A stretch of DNA of 64,000 nt from Adiantum capillus-veneris (lineage: Eukaryota > Streptophyta > Polypodiopsida > Polypodiales > Pteridaceae): positions 33,745,709 to 33,809,708 of the forward strand of contig CM043971.1 in assembly GCA_014529385.2 (NCBI GenBank), read 5' to 3'. A model generated the notes under the pieces. It was not told the origin of the DNA. It was given only the letters and a program-made list of their open reading frames with translations, and ran no database searches. How positions within the stretch are numbered: position 1 is the first letter of the stretch; each line of letters opens with the position of its first letter. The translations under genes were made by a program, and so were the position numbers. This document shows, piece by piece, positions 46,809 to 56,948 of the stretch.

Positions 46809-46870
46809 GGGTCAATAGCTTGATGGTAAAGTGTTGGCCTCTTACCCTCCTGGGGTGGATTCAACCATCC
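46809..46870 (+). other. tRNA-like segment in G2 leader (left arm)
   Basis: The sequence has an A-box-like 'tagcttgatggtaaag', an anticodon-region-like 'ggcctcttaccc' and a T-arm-like 'ggtggattcaacc'. The spacing resembles tRNA-Lys, but the stems are imperfect and the acceptor is not closed. It may be the head of a tRNA-derived SINE or a tRNA relic. It is antisense to G2 and has a mirror copy at 58450-58510. Confidence 0.35.
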
Positions 46871-47586
46871 TTCATGCAAGGGTTAAGCGGGCCTTCCTAC
46901 GCGTGCAACCAATGGTGCCAACGAAAGCCTTCGGAGCCTCAGTGCCATCGAGTTGCCAATCGAGTTTTCCTTGGTCGCCCGCCTTCTTCATGCGTTGTGG
47001 AGGACGTAGGTGGTCGGCTGTTATTGTCTATCTGCGCACGCTTCGCACAAGAAACTATGCATGTCTACTTTTTGCTACACAGCGGAGACGTCCCTGTCTG
47101 TGGAACATGGGAGAGAAGCAGCACGTCGCTCGCACAGGAAACCCGCTTTTTGCCTCCTCCCAAAAATAGCTCGGATATCGGTGAAAGGGCGGTGGTAATG
47201 CATGTGCTAGTCTCCACCCAACCGTGCTATCTTATAGCCTCCCCTTAGCATACACACTGTCCGGCCGTGCCGGTGGCCTTGCCCGTAGGACCCATGTCCT
47301 TACACAAGAAATGACTGCATTTTGAGACGCTGGCATAATTACCCCCTACGGCAGCCAACCTCCTTGGGACCTCCTCAATTTGCCTTTGCCGCCAACGATG
47401 GCGTTTCGAGATGCTGCTGCGACTGCGTTTCAATATGCTTCTGCACTTGTCGATTTTCCCTGCGTTTTGAGATGCCCACCTTGCAACGCCTTAAGGCTTT
47501 GATACGAGTGTTGGATGCAGTGGAGCTATGGTGGGTGTCGGCGGTGAGGAGAAGCCATGGAGTGCAGGTGCAAGACAAGGAGAAGG

Positions 47587-47640
<54 letters not shown>

Positions 47641-47849
47641 CGACACAATAGGGAAAAAAAGCACACTATTGTTATTGTTTGTAAAGCCTTACAATATAAA
47701 AGTAATATTTCCATGCAAACTTCTAAAAGAAGACTAAAGTTTATCTACATGCCTTATGAGGCGTTTCCCACGGGTACCAGAAAAAGGGCTTGGAAACCCA
47801 ACACTTCCAAGCCGTGGGGATATTCGATGGCTTACAGTCTTTGCTCACT

Positions 47850-48369
47850 CTAGACATCTATAGGGGCGGGCTTGGGATCTTTACAATTCGGCAGCACCCC
47901 ACCCACTACTAGATGCAGGATCTCTATCTCCTTCAAGGAGGGCTCCTCATTGACATGGAAGAAGAGAGTGGCTATGTTGGACAAGAAAGATTGCCCAATT
48001 TTGTGCTTCTTGAAGGAGTCTACAACTTCCTTTGTCACTTGGAGGAAGTGGTTTGCCTCTTTTGCAATCGCCTCAAAGCGGGCTAGTCTCTTTGAAAATG
48101 TAGTGTCGCCCTTGTGGATGTAGCGAAGCAAACCACATGACAACGACAACATGGCATTGTCTTCAAAGTTCACAGCATATTTGAGTATATGTATGTATAT
48201 GCACATATATATACTCTATGATGTCGTGAAAAGTGTAATTGTGGAGTTGCATATCTTTTTGTAAATCCACTGTGTGGGTGAAGAAGCCGTGAAGATCATT
48301 GCGTACAACATATTCGGTGTACTCTAGGAAAAGAAGGAACCGCAAAAGGGAGGAGTGTGGCTCTTCCAT
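47850..48369 (-). CDS. Unrecognised ORFs beside Z (left arm)
   Basis: Two frames on the minus strand encode MEEPHSSLLRFLLFLEYTEY (from 48369) and, 60 bases on, AVNFEDNAMLSLSCGLLRYI, RFEAIAKEANHFLQVTKEVV, FKKHKIGQSFLSNIATLFFH and EPSLKEIEILHLVVGGVLPN. Between them lies an AT-rich TATATGTGCATAT stretch that could be an intron remnant. The text looks like real protein, helical and without known motifs. The right-arm copy (56949-57471) is the same except for one extra Val codon. It may belong to the same interrupted gene as 40429-41422, since both flank Z on the same strand. Confidence 0.4.
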
Positions 48370-48425
48370 GTCATTGTTGTGTGGGAGCAGTAGGCGCTAG
48401 CATGTGCTGCCATGGAGATTACTCT

Positions 48426-48444
48426 GTGTGTGTGTGTGTGTGTG
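48426..48444. repeat. GT microsatellite
   Basis: (GT)n near the inner end of the left arm. The right-arm counterpart at 56872-56893 is slightly longer. Confidence 0.9.
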
Positions 48445-48815
48445 TCTTTCTCTCTGTCTCACTCTCACAGACAAATAAGAAGCCCCTTCCCCTTTATTTA
48501 CATCCCCGCTCCCCCGCTTGCGGCCCACTGCAGAAAAAGATACCATCCCAAAGCTCCTTGATATGCATACAAATACACATAGGTGCGCACACAAACACCC
48601 AAACAAAATATAAAAACTTAATCAATGAAGGTGATACTATAACGACAAAAAGGTTTTGAATTTCCATTAAACATAATGCTTTACAACGTGGCATTAGAGT
48701 CGGTTACATTGATCTATCATATCAACTTAAAGACAGTGCGCTGCCAACCCTCCACTCCTCTTTCACTTTCATGGCTGCCTCCATCCGGTTACCAATCTGA
48801 AACAACAAAATTCTC

Positions 48816-49669
48816 TTAATAAGAATAACAATTGGCACATGTAGACAACATAAAAATTGAACTTACCTTTTGCCTATTGAGACAAAAGTAAGAATCTTTG
48901 ATATCTTTGTAGCCCAAGATAATCAAGTGTTCATGTATGTTGGTGAGAGTCCAATGTTCACTAACTGGCACAATCTTAGAAACATTATTTGACAAAGTAA
49001 CGGGCATGTCAAATGTCACAAAATTAGCAACACTGGATTGTAAGGGTATCCACTTTCCACTATTACACATCCAACGCTCATAGTGGAAACGTAGGTACAA
49101 AGTAGTGTGCACTTTCAAATATCGTATCCCTATACCTGAAGCCCCCACCTTACACTTGTATTTATCTCCTTGGTGCACTCTCTCCAACATTCCCCAATTA
49201 TCTCCAAATACCACTTTTAGTGCTTCATACATAACATTCTTGCTACAAAACATATAGGTGTGACATTGAATGGCAATGTCTTGAACAAGTGTACAAAAAG
49301 TGCACGCGGTAGCACCAACTGAGCCTTACTGATCTGGAAGCCTTCCCAAATTTTAATGAGGAGCAAATATCGGAAAGCATCTTCTCCCTCACTGAGAAGA
49401 GTGACCAGCATCGGGTTGTGGCCATTCTAGGCTCAAGGTTTGTCAACAGTAATGATCTTACCATATCTATCCTTCAAGGCTGGCACTGCATACGTGTGTG
49501 AGTAGAAGAAGATTCTACATTGCAACAGAATCGAAGGTGGCAAGTTGGAAAGCATCATAACACCAATGTCGGCATAAAGAGCGTTGAAGGTTCTTGTGAG
49601 ACTCTTGATTGGTTGTTCCTCAACAAAGTCGGATGGGAATATATCTATGACAACACCAAAAACTATCAA
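48816..49669 (-). pseudogene. Unknown gene, downstream part
   Basis: Minus-strand frames in series: 49669-49433 VVIDIFPSDFVEEQPIKSLT and VMMLSNLPPSILLQCRIFFY, one TAG, then 49411-49217 LVTLLSEGEDAFRYLLLIKI and LFVHLFKTLPFN. After a frameshift near 49240, 49253-48816 gives YEALKVVFGDNWGMLERVHQ, YLRFHYERWMCNSGKWIPLQ and LTNIHEHLIILGYKDIKDSY. The text is continuous and globular with only two breaks, so this is a recently lost or mis-sequenced gene. No known motif is recognised. The exon at 49718-50026 probably belongs to it. Confidence 0.45.
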
Positions 49670-49717
49670 GTCAAGAAAAAAAACAAGAGTTTATAATCCA
49701 AAACCAATGTTTTACGA

Positions 49718-50026
49718 CTAATAACGTATTGAGAAATCTCTTGAGCTTCCATTCCTCAAGCGCATGGAACACCAAGAGTACATGTGTTGAACAATGGCCA
49801 CTGTGCCATTGATTATATGGTTCTTGAAACCAAGAAGTCTCCCCTTCCAATGTTCGTCAAGGTTGCCACGGTTTCGAACTCGATGAGGCCCGATAGCTGC
49901 AGGTTGCATGAAGACCCAAGATCCTTTAGAAAACACTTGCGGCGTGCATTCCCCATCAGAACCCCTAGTGAAGAAAATTGCCTCTATCTCATCCTTTGGC
50001 TTCCTTGAAGTGGAGGGGGTTGACAT
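49718..50026 (-). CDS. First exon candidate of unknown gene, copy 1
   Basis: Open frame from ATG 50026: MSTPSTSRKPKDEIEAIFFT, SKGSWVFMQPAAIGPHRVRN, LDEHWKGRLLGFKNHIINGT and so on to RDFSIRY. A CT-rich minus-strand upstream region (50040-50515) resembles a 5' leader. The same ATG-start frame recurs at 53270 with breaks, so the gene was duplicated. Family and function are unknown. The downstream continuation is probably 49669-48816. Confidence 0.45.
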   Translation of the reverse strand: MSTPSTSRKPKDEIEAIFFTRGSDGECTPQVFSKGSWVFMQPAAIGPHRVRNRGNLDEHWKGRLLGFKNHIINGTVAIVQHMYSWCSMRLRNGSSRDFSIRY

Positions 50027-50039
50027 GGTAGCACTAGAA

Positions 50040-50760
50040 GAAGAAGAGTTGTGGTGTTAGAGAGAGAGGTCTGTTGCTTCAGGAATGAAGTGAGGAGGAG
50101 AAGTGGTTGAATGGGAAACAAGGGGAGAAGAAGTAGTTCAAATGGATGGTGTGGATGAAATGGGGAGACAGGTGGTGCAGCTATGGAAAGATTATATTTC
50201 TGCTGTAGCTATGGAAAGCTTGGAGGGAGGGGAGAAGTGGTTCAGTGGGGAGTAAGGGGAGAAGAAGTAGTTCAAAGGGATGGTGTGGATGAAAGGGGGA
50301 GACAAGTGGTGTAGCTATGGAAAGCTTCCTTATGTGCTGCAGCTATAGAAAGCATGGAGGCAAAAGGAAAGAGAGAAGGGAGAAGAGGTAGAATAGAGGG
50401 TACTGTTGAGAAATGCAGATTTTGGTCAAAGAAAATAGTTTTTTTGACCATGTATTTGGTTAGGAGAGATTTTAAAGAGTGAAAAGTGAGATTTAGAGAT
50501 TTAAAAAACTTCATGGTGTGTAGCCACCTGGCTCACTCCAGAAGTGGGTAGAAATTAGTCCATTTTTTCATGATGTGCAGCCACTTGGCTCACTACAGAG
50601 AAGAGTTTTAGGACATACTTAAATTCTCACTCGTATGGTGCAGTAGTCTTATCTCTCACCACAAGGCTGAGTTAGAATTTAGTGGTCGACTCGTGGAGTA
50701 CAGTAGGCATGATGCTACACCTCTCACTTCAGAGTGACCTATAGGTTTCTCAATTTAGAT
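50040..50760. repeat. Upstream region of copy 1, with short repeats
   Basis: 50100-50515 is a purine-rich region that recurs at 53340-53480 and 53938-54265. At 50513-50600 a unit 'tcatggtgtgtagccacctg' occurs twice with changes. No gene. Confidence 0.6.
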
Positions 50761-50761
50761 C

Positions 50762-51725
50762 AGCTTAAATCATCGTTTGTATCACGTAGAATAGAAGAGT
50801 TCTACTCGTCAAATAGAGAGTGGAGAGATGCATAGTTTATGCCCTCTTCATTTTTGTGTGATGCATTGTTTACTCTTGTGTTTCAAACTCCAAAGATACG
50901 TCATTGTTCATCACTAGATGACTTGGTGTTGTCTTGGATGTAGATACATACGATATTTGGCCTGCATCTGAGATTGTTAAATTGCCCGCTGATGTCTGTG
51001 TTGTGAGTTCCACACACTTCATCAGGGATTGGCATTAGGCAAAATTTGGACTCACAAAGGGGCCCTTTAAGGAGTTTGACTTTACCTCTCTCTACCAAAA
51101 CGGGCGCATGGATAAATTTTTGCAAACAAACTCCAAAGTTGGCGGAGGTTTAATAGTTAGAATGTCCGCTTCAAGCTCTATTTACCGATATATAGCACGC
51201 CATGAGATTCCTCATATTTTAGAAGATTCTTTTTTTGATTTACTTAGATTAAATCAAAAAAAGAATCTTCTAAAATATGAGGAATCTCATGGCGTGCTAT
51301 ATATGAGTAGATAGAGCTTGAAGCGGACATTCTAACTGTCAAACCTCCGCCAACTTTGGAGTTTGTTTGCAAAAATTTATCCATGCGCCCGTTTTGGTAG
51401 AGAGAGGTAAAGTCAAACTCCTTAAAGGGCCCCTTTGTGAGTCCAAATTTTGCCTAATGATTAAGTCATATCATCGTTCTTACTACATAGAAATACGAGA
51501 GATACGTTTGTCTACCTAAGAGTGGAAAGATGCATACGTATGCCCTCTTCATCTTAGCATGACACACCTTGCTCTTGTACTTTCTGATCCGAAGATACGC
51601 CACTCATCAATATATGACTTGGTGTAAATATGTACGATGTTTGGCCACAATCTGAGATTTTTAAATAATCTGCTGATGGTTGTGTCATGCGCTCCACACG
51701 CTTCATTGGGGATTAGATTGATTAA
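50762..51725. repeat. Palindrome flanked by diverged direct repeats
   Basis: 50762-51030 and 51466-51725 are direct repeats at an estimated 75 percent identity (shared 'tatgccctcttcat', 'tctgagatt', 'cgctgatg/tgctgatgg', 'tccacac.cttcat'). Between them is a near-perfect palindrome (51033-51459). The arrangement is like a small composite element or a tandem repeat hit by a foldback insertion. Confidence 0.8.
51033..51459. repeat. 427-bp near-perfect palindrome
   Basis: Starts CATTAGGCAAAATTTGG and ends in its reverse complement, centred near 51246 on 'gatttacttagattaaatc'. The arms of about 205 nt differ at about five positions seen. There is no coding potential. A transcript would fold into a long hairpin RNA. 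It fits a foldback/MITE-type element; no clear target duplication is visible. Confidence 0.93.
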
Positions 51726-52066
51726 GTTATCAATCAACATTACAACATACAGGACTTGTATTGAGTGTACCTCACACAAGCTAGGTTGTTCACATTCATG
51801 CTCCGATCATTTATGTGTATTATTATGTAACGCACATAACAGGGTCCAGTTCTTGTGATGAGCGTCTCTCACACTCCTGGCCTATTCGCATCTCTCCATC
51901 TCTCTCTCTTTGAGTATTCTCCTCTCCATTGTACATTGCAGATATTGCAATCATAATTTATCGTCGTTTGCTATGAATTATGTCAATTGTGTATAGATTA
52001 AGATCATGACATGTTTTGAGAGTTTCCCCTGACAACGTTTATGTTTTAAAATTATATCTTGCAGTT

Positions 52067-52819
52067 ATGGCGGACATTAAGATGGCGAAACATCAACAAA
52101 AAATTGCCTTTGAAGTGATAGTATGTTACTTTTATCACATGCCAAAGCTTGAACTTTGACATTGCCTAAACCTCTCTACTCCGGAACATTATGACCAGTT
52201 CACAAACGCCTTAGCAAAGTCTGTATTTGAGCAGCTTCAGTACGCATTTACGCCCGTTGCTTGTGACATATCTCTAATGACATCAGGTTCATTATTGAAC
52301 ATGGTCAAGCAGTCTATTGGACAGATTGCGAAGATTTTTCAGGATCTAAAAAATCCTGAAATCATTACTTTGCCAGGCATAGCTATTCGCATACAACTTG
52401 TGCAACAGTTGTATACTGAATTCAAGAGCAAGGGAAAGCTAGAAAGAGAAGTAAAGCGCATGAGAGTGGAAGTTAGATCTTTCGATTCTATAGAAGAGCC
52501 AGAAGCTACGGTTAGAATAGAATCTCATGCTAGTGCCACTCTTGCTTTCGATCAGTCTCAGCTCCCCCCTGTATTATATTTTTTGCCAGAAACGGCCATC
52601 TTCAACATTCAGGCTTCGCAGCTGGGAGAAGGGAGATGGGAACATGTGAACCGTGTAGGTGTCACACATCCTACGTTTGAAGAGCCAATGTATGCGGCGA
52701 AGATCTTCAAAGTCCACTTGCATGGACCCACAGTGATTAGCAGGTCATGGACAAAGCCACAGTTTTGGACATATCTCATCGCGGCATTATTTATCCACTT
52801 GCCATGGTCCGCCACATAG
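52067..52819 (+). CDS. Unrecognised 250-codon ORF with one stop
   Basis: ATG at 52067 (MADIKMAKHQQKIAFEVIVC) comes two bases after a sequence of intron-acceptor form (ttatatcttgcag). A TGA at 52157-52159 interrupts after HMPKLEL. From about 52160 the frame is open to 52819: DQFTNALAKSVFEQLQYAFT, SIGQIAKIFQDLKNPEIITL, a charged KSKGKLEREVKRMRVEVRSF segment and FFLPETAIFNIQAS-like sequence. No known domain is recognised. The long open frame suggests a former gene. An internal ATG at 52277 would give 180 residues. Confidence 0.4.
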
Positions 52820-52929
52820 AGCGTCCAATGCTCATTTCATGATTTTGGAATGGCGTCCATGTAGAGCAGTGATAAGAGAGTGCACTGCAGATGGCAGTCA
52901 ACCTGCCATTCACGATTATGTAACCACTA

Positions 52930-53340
52930 AAGTTATAATCCGCAACCAACAATGTTTTACGACTTTTAATGTATTTAGAAATCTCTTGAGCTTCCATTTC
53001 TCAAGCGCATGGAACGCCAAGAGTACACATGTTGAACAATGGCCATTGTGCCATTGATTAAATGGTTCTTGAAACCAAGAAATCTCCCCTTCCAATGTTC
53101 GTCAAGGTTGCCACGGTTTCGAACTCGATGAGGCCCGATAGCTGCAGGCTGCATGAAGACCCAAGATCCTTTAGAAAACACTTGCGACCACATTCCCCAT
53201 CAGAATCCCTAGTGAAGAAAATCGCCTCTATCTCACCCTTTGGATTCCTTGAAGTGGAGGGAGTTGACATGGTAGCACCAGAAGAAGAAGAGTTGTGGTA
53301 TTAGAGAGAGAGGCATGTTGCTTTAGGAATGAAGCGAGGA
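52930..53340 (-). pseudogene. Unknown gene first exon, copy 2
   Basis: About 90 percent like 49690-50060, same strand. ATG at 53270 (MSTPSTSRNPKGEIEAIFFT) with a frameshift after SDGEC. The rest continues in another frame (QVFSKGSWVFMQPAAIGPHR). The homology stops at about 52935, so this copy lacks the downstream part. Confidence 0.6.
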
Positions 53341-53343
53341 GGA

Positions 53344-53397
53344 GAAGTGGTTGAATGGGAAAGAAGGGGAGAAGTGGTTGAATGGGAAAGAAGGGGA
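53344..53397. repeat. 27-bp tandem duplication
   Basis: The unit 'gaagtggttgaatgggaaag' plus 'aagggga' occurs twice in copy 2, once in copy 1 (about 50100). Confidence 0.85.
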
Positions 53398-53479
53398 GAA
53401 GAAGTAGTTCAAATGGATGGTGTGGATGAAATGGGGAGACAGGTGGTGCATCTATGGAAAGCTTCTATTTCTGATGAAG

Positions 53480-53935
53480 AAGAAATAAAGAGCCTTCAAC
53501 CAGTTGACTAGAGCTTATTTCTTCAAAAGAAGAGTGGACCACCATGATCGAGCATTTCCCTTTAGAAAAGATGTAGTCCTCTTGATCTTGGAGTGCTCTG
53601 ACTAATGCCCTCCAGAGAAGGCTAGGTCAAACTGCTGGTTGAAGGCCAAAGTTCTCGGAGCATCTCGGAATCCAGAAAAGGATTCAAATTTGATCGATTG
53701 TCCACCTTCTTTAAGCTCTTTTGTCTGCTTCCTCTTGTCTACGAGGAAGTCGTATTGGTTGACTCTATAGATGTAAGGTGCAGCCGAAGTGAATATTGAA
53801 CTTTGCTCAAGATGAGTGCTCCGAACTATGCTCAAGGGTTCCTTTTACTTACAGAAGGGAGAGCCTTCCGTTCCTTTAGTGAGAGAGTGCAAATGATCAC
53901 AAACAAAGTGGAAGACACTATGAATGAAGGTGCTG
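53480..53935 (-). pseudogene. Retrotransposon gag relic inserted in copy 2
   Basis: Interrupts the duplicated upstream region between matches to 50190 and 50213. On the minus strand it encodes FRDAPRTLAFNQQFDLAFSG, then a stop, SEHSKIKRTTSFLKGNARSW and WSTLLLKK, the gag pattern 'A..QQFD.AF...W' also seen in G1 (FIQQFDVAFGDE...HQWW). It is short and stop-ridden, so a fragment of a gypsy-type gag. Confidence 0.65.
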
Positions 53936-54269
53936 AGCTATGGAAAGCTTGGAGGGAGGGGGAGAAGTGGTTCAATGGGGAGCAAGGGGAGAAGAAGTAG
54001 TTCAAAGGGATGGTGTGGATGAAAGGGGGATACAAGTGGTGCAGCTATGGAAAGATTGCTTATGTGGTGCAGCTATGGAAAGCTTGCTTATGTGCTGCAG
54101 CTATGGAAAGCTTGGAGGCAAAAGGGGAGAGAGAAGAGGTAGAATAGAGGGTACTGTTGAGAAATACAGATTTTGGTCAAAGAAAATAGTTTTTTGACCA
54201 TGTATTTGGTTACGAGAGCTTTTGAAGAGTGAAAAGTGAGATTTAGAGATTTAAAAAAAATAAATAAAA

Positions 54270-55956
54270 TTTTTAGGATTACTTTATGGATGCCCATAAA
54301 AATGGAGGGAAAATGATCTTAGTTAAGAGAATAAAAATGTTAGACATCACGTATAAAAACCTGACATACTTACAAAGTGACTAGGAGATCCAAGAATAGC
54401 TATGGTCCTTGGACAAGGCATAGGTCTTCAAGATAGACCAAGTGCAAGTGTGTAAGTAGGTTGGATGGTTAGGCATGTTAAGTGTGAATGCACCATGCAA
54501 GCCATGAATTGTAGCAAGTAGCTAGGAACCTGACCTACACTTGGGGGTACTTACAAAAAGACAAAGTTGCAAATGTGAGACAGAGGACTGATGAAAATGC
54601 TAAGGTGTAATGGGAGCTTCAAGGGCCAATATATTCACATTGGTTATTTTAAAAGAGCAAGTCCTTTACTTGTATAAGCTAAGGTTAGGTGGAGAGTTAA
54701 ACATGCTTCTTAACTCATTTTCCATTCTTTCTCTCATTTGTTTCTACGAGCAAAGGGACTTAGTGAGCTCGCTGTCTTTGTGAGACAGATGCCAATTTTA
54801 GGATCTTGAGGTATCTGTCATTGGACAATGATTGGGTATTTCTAGTGACATAGAAGGTTAATTTTTTTAATATTGAAACTCTTTAAGGTTTATAGATATG
54901 AAACTCTAGACGTTACATCTGCAAGATGTGGGAAAGGACATGTACAAGATCACGTGTACTCACTTTTGGCAGTTTATGTAGACTTAACCTAGCTCGTGCA
55001 ACATTTCTACGAAGAATACAAATGTCAAGTATGTGTCAATACCTAGGTAATGCCCCTATCACAAGAAATAGGAATGATGTAAGGCAGCGTTCAGACTACA
55101 AGGAACGAGTGCTCTTCCAAGGATGCGTTGCTGAGGTGGCATAAAGCCATTCGCTCAAAAAAAGAGCTACAATGTTCGGACCCGCCTCAGCAACGGGCGC
55201 CTCACACCCCCGGAAGAAGGGAATGTCCATGCCCTTTGCAGCACAAGTAACACATGAGTGTCGATCTGTAGACACTATAGATCTGAATCGGTTCATCTAA
55301 CCATGAGCTTGCTTTCTATTAGATGCAGTCAACACTGCAACTTTACAACATATTCAAAGTCTAGCAAGTGTGAATGACATGCAGATGCACGAACCATACC
55401 CAAGGTTCTCAACCATGTGGAGTCTGAATGCACCCTAAGTTTTCCTTGACATTTGGCACTAGTTGACAAGTTTTAAGCTGTATCCAAGAGTCGAGAGTAG
55501 CTCCCAAGAGTTCATTGCCTTGGCAAGGCCAAAAATCTTAATGTTTTGCGTGGGAATGTCATATGAGAGCATATACTTAGATTCTTGAAGAAAAGCATTA
55601 AAGGGAGCATAGGACCATAGGTGCTACAAAAATGTTCATAAGGGTACTATGTTAAACTGACAGGTTTCAGTTTGGGTATGAACTTAGGAGAGTCCCAAGA
55701 TCGGCAACCAAATCATCATAATAAAGCAACAGGACTCAGGAGTTGGAGCTTTGGCGGTGCTCGGAACGCACTCACGCATCACTACCTAGGCTTCTACATT
55801 ACTTACACACACAAACATGCAAAGAGGTACATAAAATAACTCGCATTCCAACATACACCCAACCCCACCTTTTGCCTTTGCTTCTATCGCCCAACAACGA
55901 CCGTCGACGCATGCTCAGACTTCAAAGAGACAAGACGTTAAACGCACCACCTTCTC

Positions 55957-55960
<4 letters not shown>
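54270..55960. other. Non-coding region
   Basis: No supportable gene. Short open frames (for example 54926-55144) lack motifs. Confidence 0.5.

Positions 55961-55961
<1 letters not shown>

Positions 55962-55995
<34 letters not shown>
55962..55995. repeat. GA microsatellite
   Basis: Pure GA run in the spacer, unlike the others not inside a Z LTR. Confidence 0.95.
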
Positions 55996-55999
<4 letters not shown>

Positions 56000-56561
56000 A
56001 TCCGCATACTAGGATAACGGTTGCCTGCAGATATGACCTCTTGTTGGCTGTAAGCAATCCCCTCCTGCATGGCAGGACCGTAGCTTTGACGAATTGACCG
56101 ACAGCTTCTCTACTTGCTGCCGCCGGTATCCGGTGGCCGCACTGCCGCAGCTGCAGAGGAGGGTGTTAAGCCGTGCTTTCACACCACCATTGCAGCAGCT
56201 CAAGTACTGCCGTGGTACGAGGCCGCCCACGAAGGGGGTGGCACTCACTGCCCTCTCCCTCTCCTGACTCCTGAGAGACTAGAGAGAGGAGAGAAAAAGA
56301 GAGCGCTCCCTTAATTGCATCATTAATTTACTCAAAAATAACCTATATATTCTCTTTCATAAAGGTAAGGGAAGCCACGTGATTCCGGCCCGCCCTTTCC
56401 CCCACGTCCCCTCGGCTGGCCTTGTCGCAAGCGCCCGCCCTACCGGTTTTGTAAACCACCTCTCTCCCTCTCTCTCTCACACACACAGACCGTTGGCTAT
56501 GGCAATGGCAGAGCCCTCGTAGCAGAGGCCTCGCTATCTTCTAGCTCTTCCTCCCCCTTCC

Positions 56562-56822
56562 ATGTCAAGTGAGGAGGGCCCTCACAAAAGAAAGGAAAAG
56601 GAGAAGCAACCAACACTTGATACCCCGCTTCTGCAGGGCCGCTCTTTCAAAGAAGACAGCCCGCTTCTATACCATGAGAGGAAGCGTATCAAAGTGGGCG
56701 ACTACAGAGAAGGCTCCCCCGCCAGAGAGAGATCATCGTGGCAAAGTTATTCGACACAGTTCAGGGGCTGTGAAGAGCGCGCCCGCATGGTTGATAGCCC
56801 GGGGGAGCGGGGATGTAAATAA
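56562..56822 (+). CDS. Unrecognised 86-codon ORF across the inner breakpoint
   Basis: ATG at 56562 follows a GC-rich, CT-rich stretch (56380-56520) that resembles a plant 5' leader. The product MSSEEGPHKRKEKEKQPTLD... is highly charged, with a basic ERKRIKVGDY patch. It runs across the inner arm boundary at 56800 and stops at 56822. It may be a first exon truncated by the rearrangement. From 55996 to 56561 I see no other gene. Confidence 0.3.
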   Translation: MSSEEGPHKRKEKEKQPTLDTPLLQGRSFKEDSPLLYHERKRIKVGDYREGSPARERSSWQSYSTQFRGCEERARMVDSPGERGCK

Positions 56823-56948
56823 AGGGGAAGGGGCTTCTTATTTGTCTGTGAGAGTGAGACAGAGAGAAAGACACACACACACACACACACACAGAGTAAT
56901 CTCCATGGCAGCACATGCTAGCGCCTACTGCTCCCACACAACAATGAC

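Larger units (their letters stand above)
42573..47304 (-). mobile_element. Chromovirus G2 (left arm copy)
   Basis: Nested in Z with LTRs of about 123 bp (42573-42695 and 47182-47304) and CAAGA on both sides (42568-42572 and 47305-47309). It reads leftward with gag, RT, RNase H, integrase and chromodomain-like tail. The gag C-terminus, zinc knuckle and most of protease are deleted. See the right-arm copy for domain detail. This copy keeps some frames that are broken by one-base indels in the right arm (at about 45377, 44333 and 44190). Confidence 0.92.
41423..47803 (-). mobile_element. Element Z with nested G2 (left arm)
   Basis: LTRs are 41423-41705 (283 bp) and 47509-47803 (295 bp), with CTTCC on both sides (41418-41422 and 47804-47808). 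It reads leftward. Each LTR contains a GA microsatellite (41502-41538; 47591-47638). The primer site next to 47509 is a degenerate initiator-Met type, and the purine tract is at 41706-41719. Without G2 the interior is only about 1.1 kb and holds no recognisable coding domain, so Z is a small non-autonomous (TRIM-like) LTR element or a deletion derivative. Confidence 0.88.
41319..48516. repeat. Left arm of giant inverted duplication
   Basis: Nearly identical to the reverse complement of 56800-64000: paired coordinates sum to 105316-105320 throughout, showing only small indels. The arm may extend further left than 41319, because its partner is cut by the window end. The inner breakpoint lies at 'cccccg|ctt'. 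Confidence 0.95.
48517..56799. other. Spacer between inverted arms
   Basis: 8283 bp of unique sequence between the two arms. It holds the unknown gene duplicates, the 427-bp palindrome, an unknown plus-strand ORF and a gag relic. Confidence 0.9.

Noticed and set aside
46809-46870. Functional tRNA-Lys gene
   Set aside because: Acceptor stem not closed, T-arm imperfect; at most a tRNA-derived relic.
46703-47248. 181-codon plus-strand frame and its mirror
   Set aside because: Falls in the leader and 5' LTR of G2 on the antisense strand; no motif, and broken by one-base indels between arms.
47590-47651. RERERE peptide frames near GA tracts
   Set aside because: Translation of the microsatellite in the Z LTR, not a protein.
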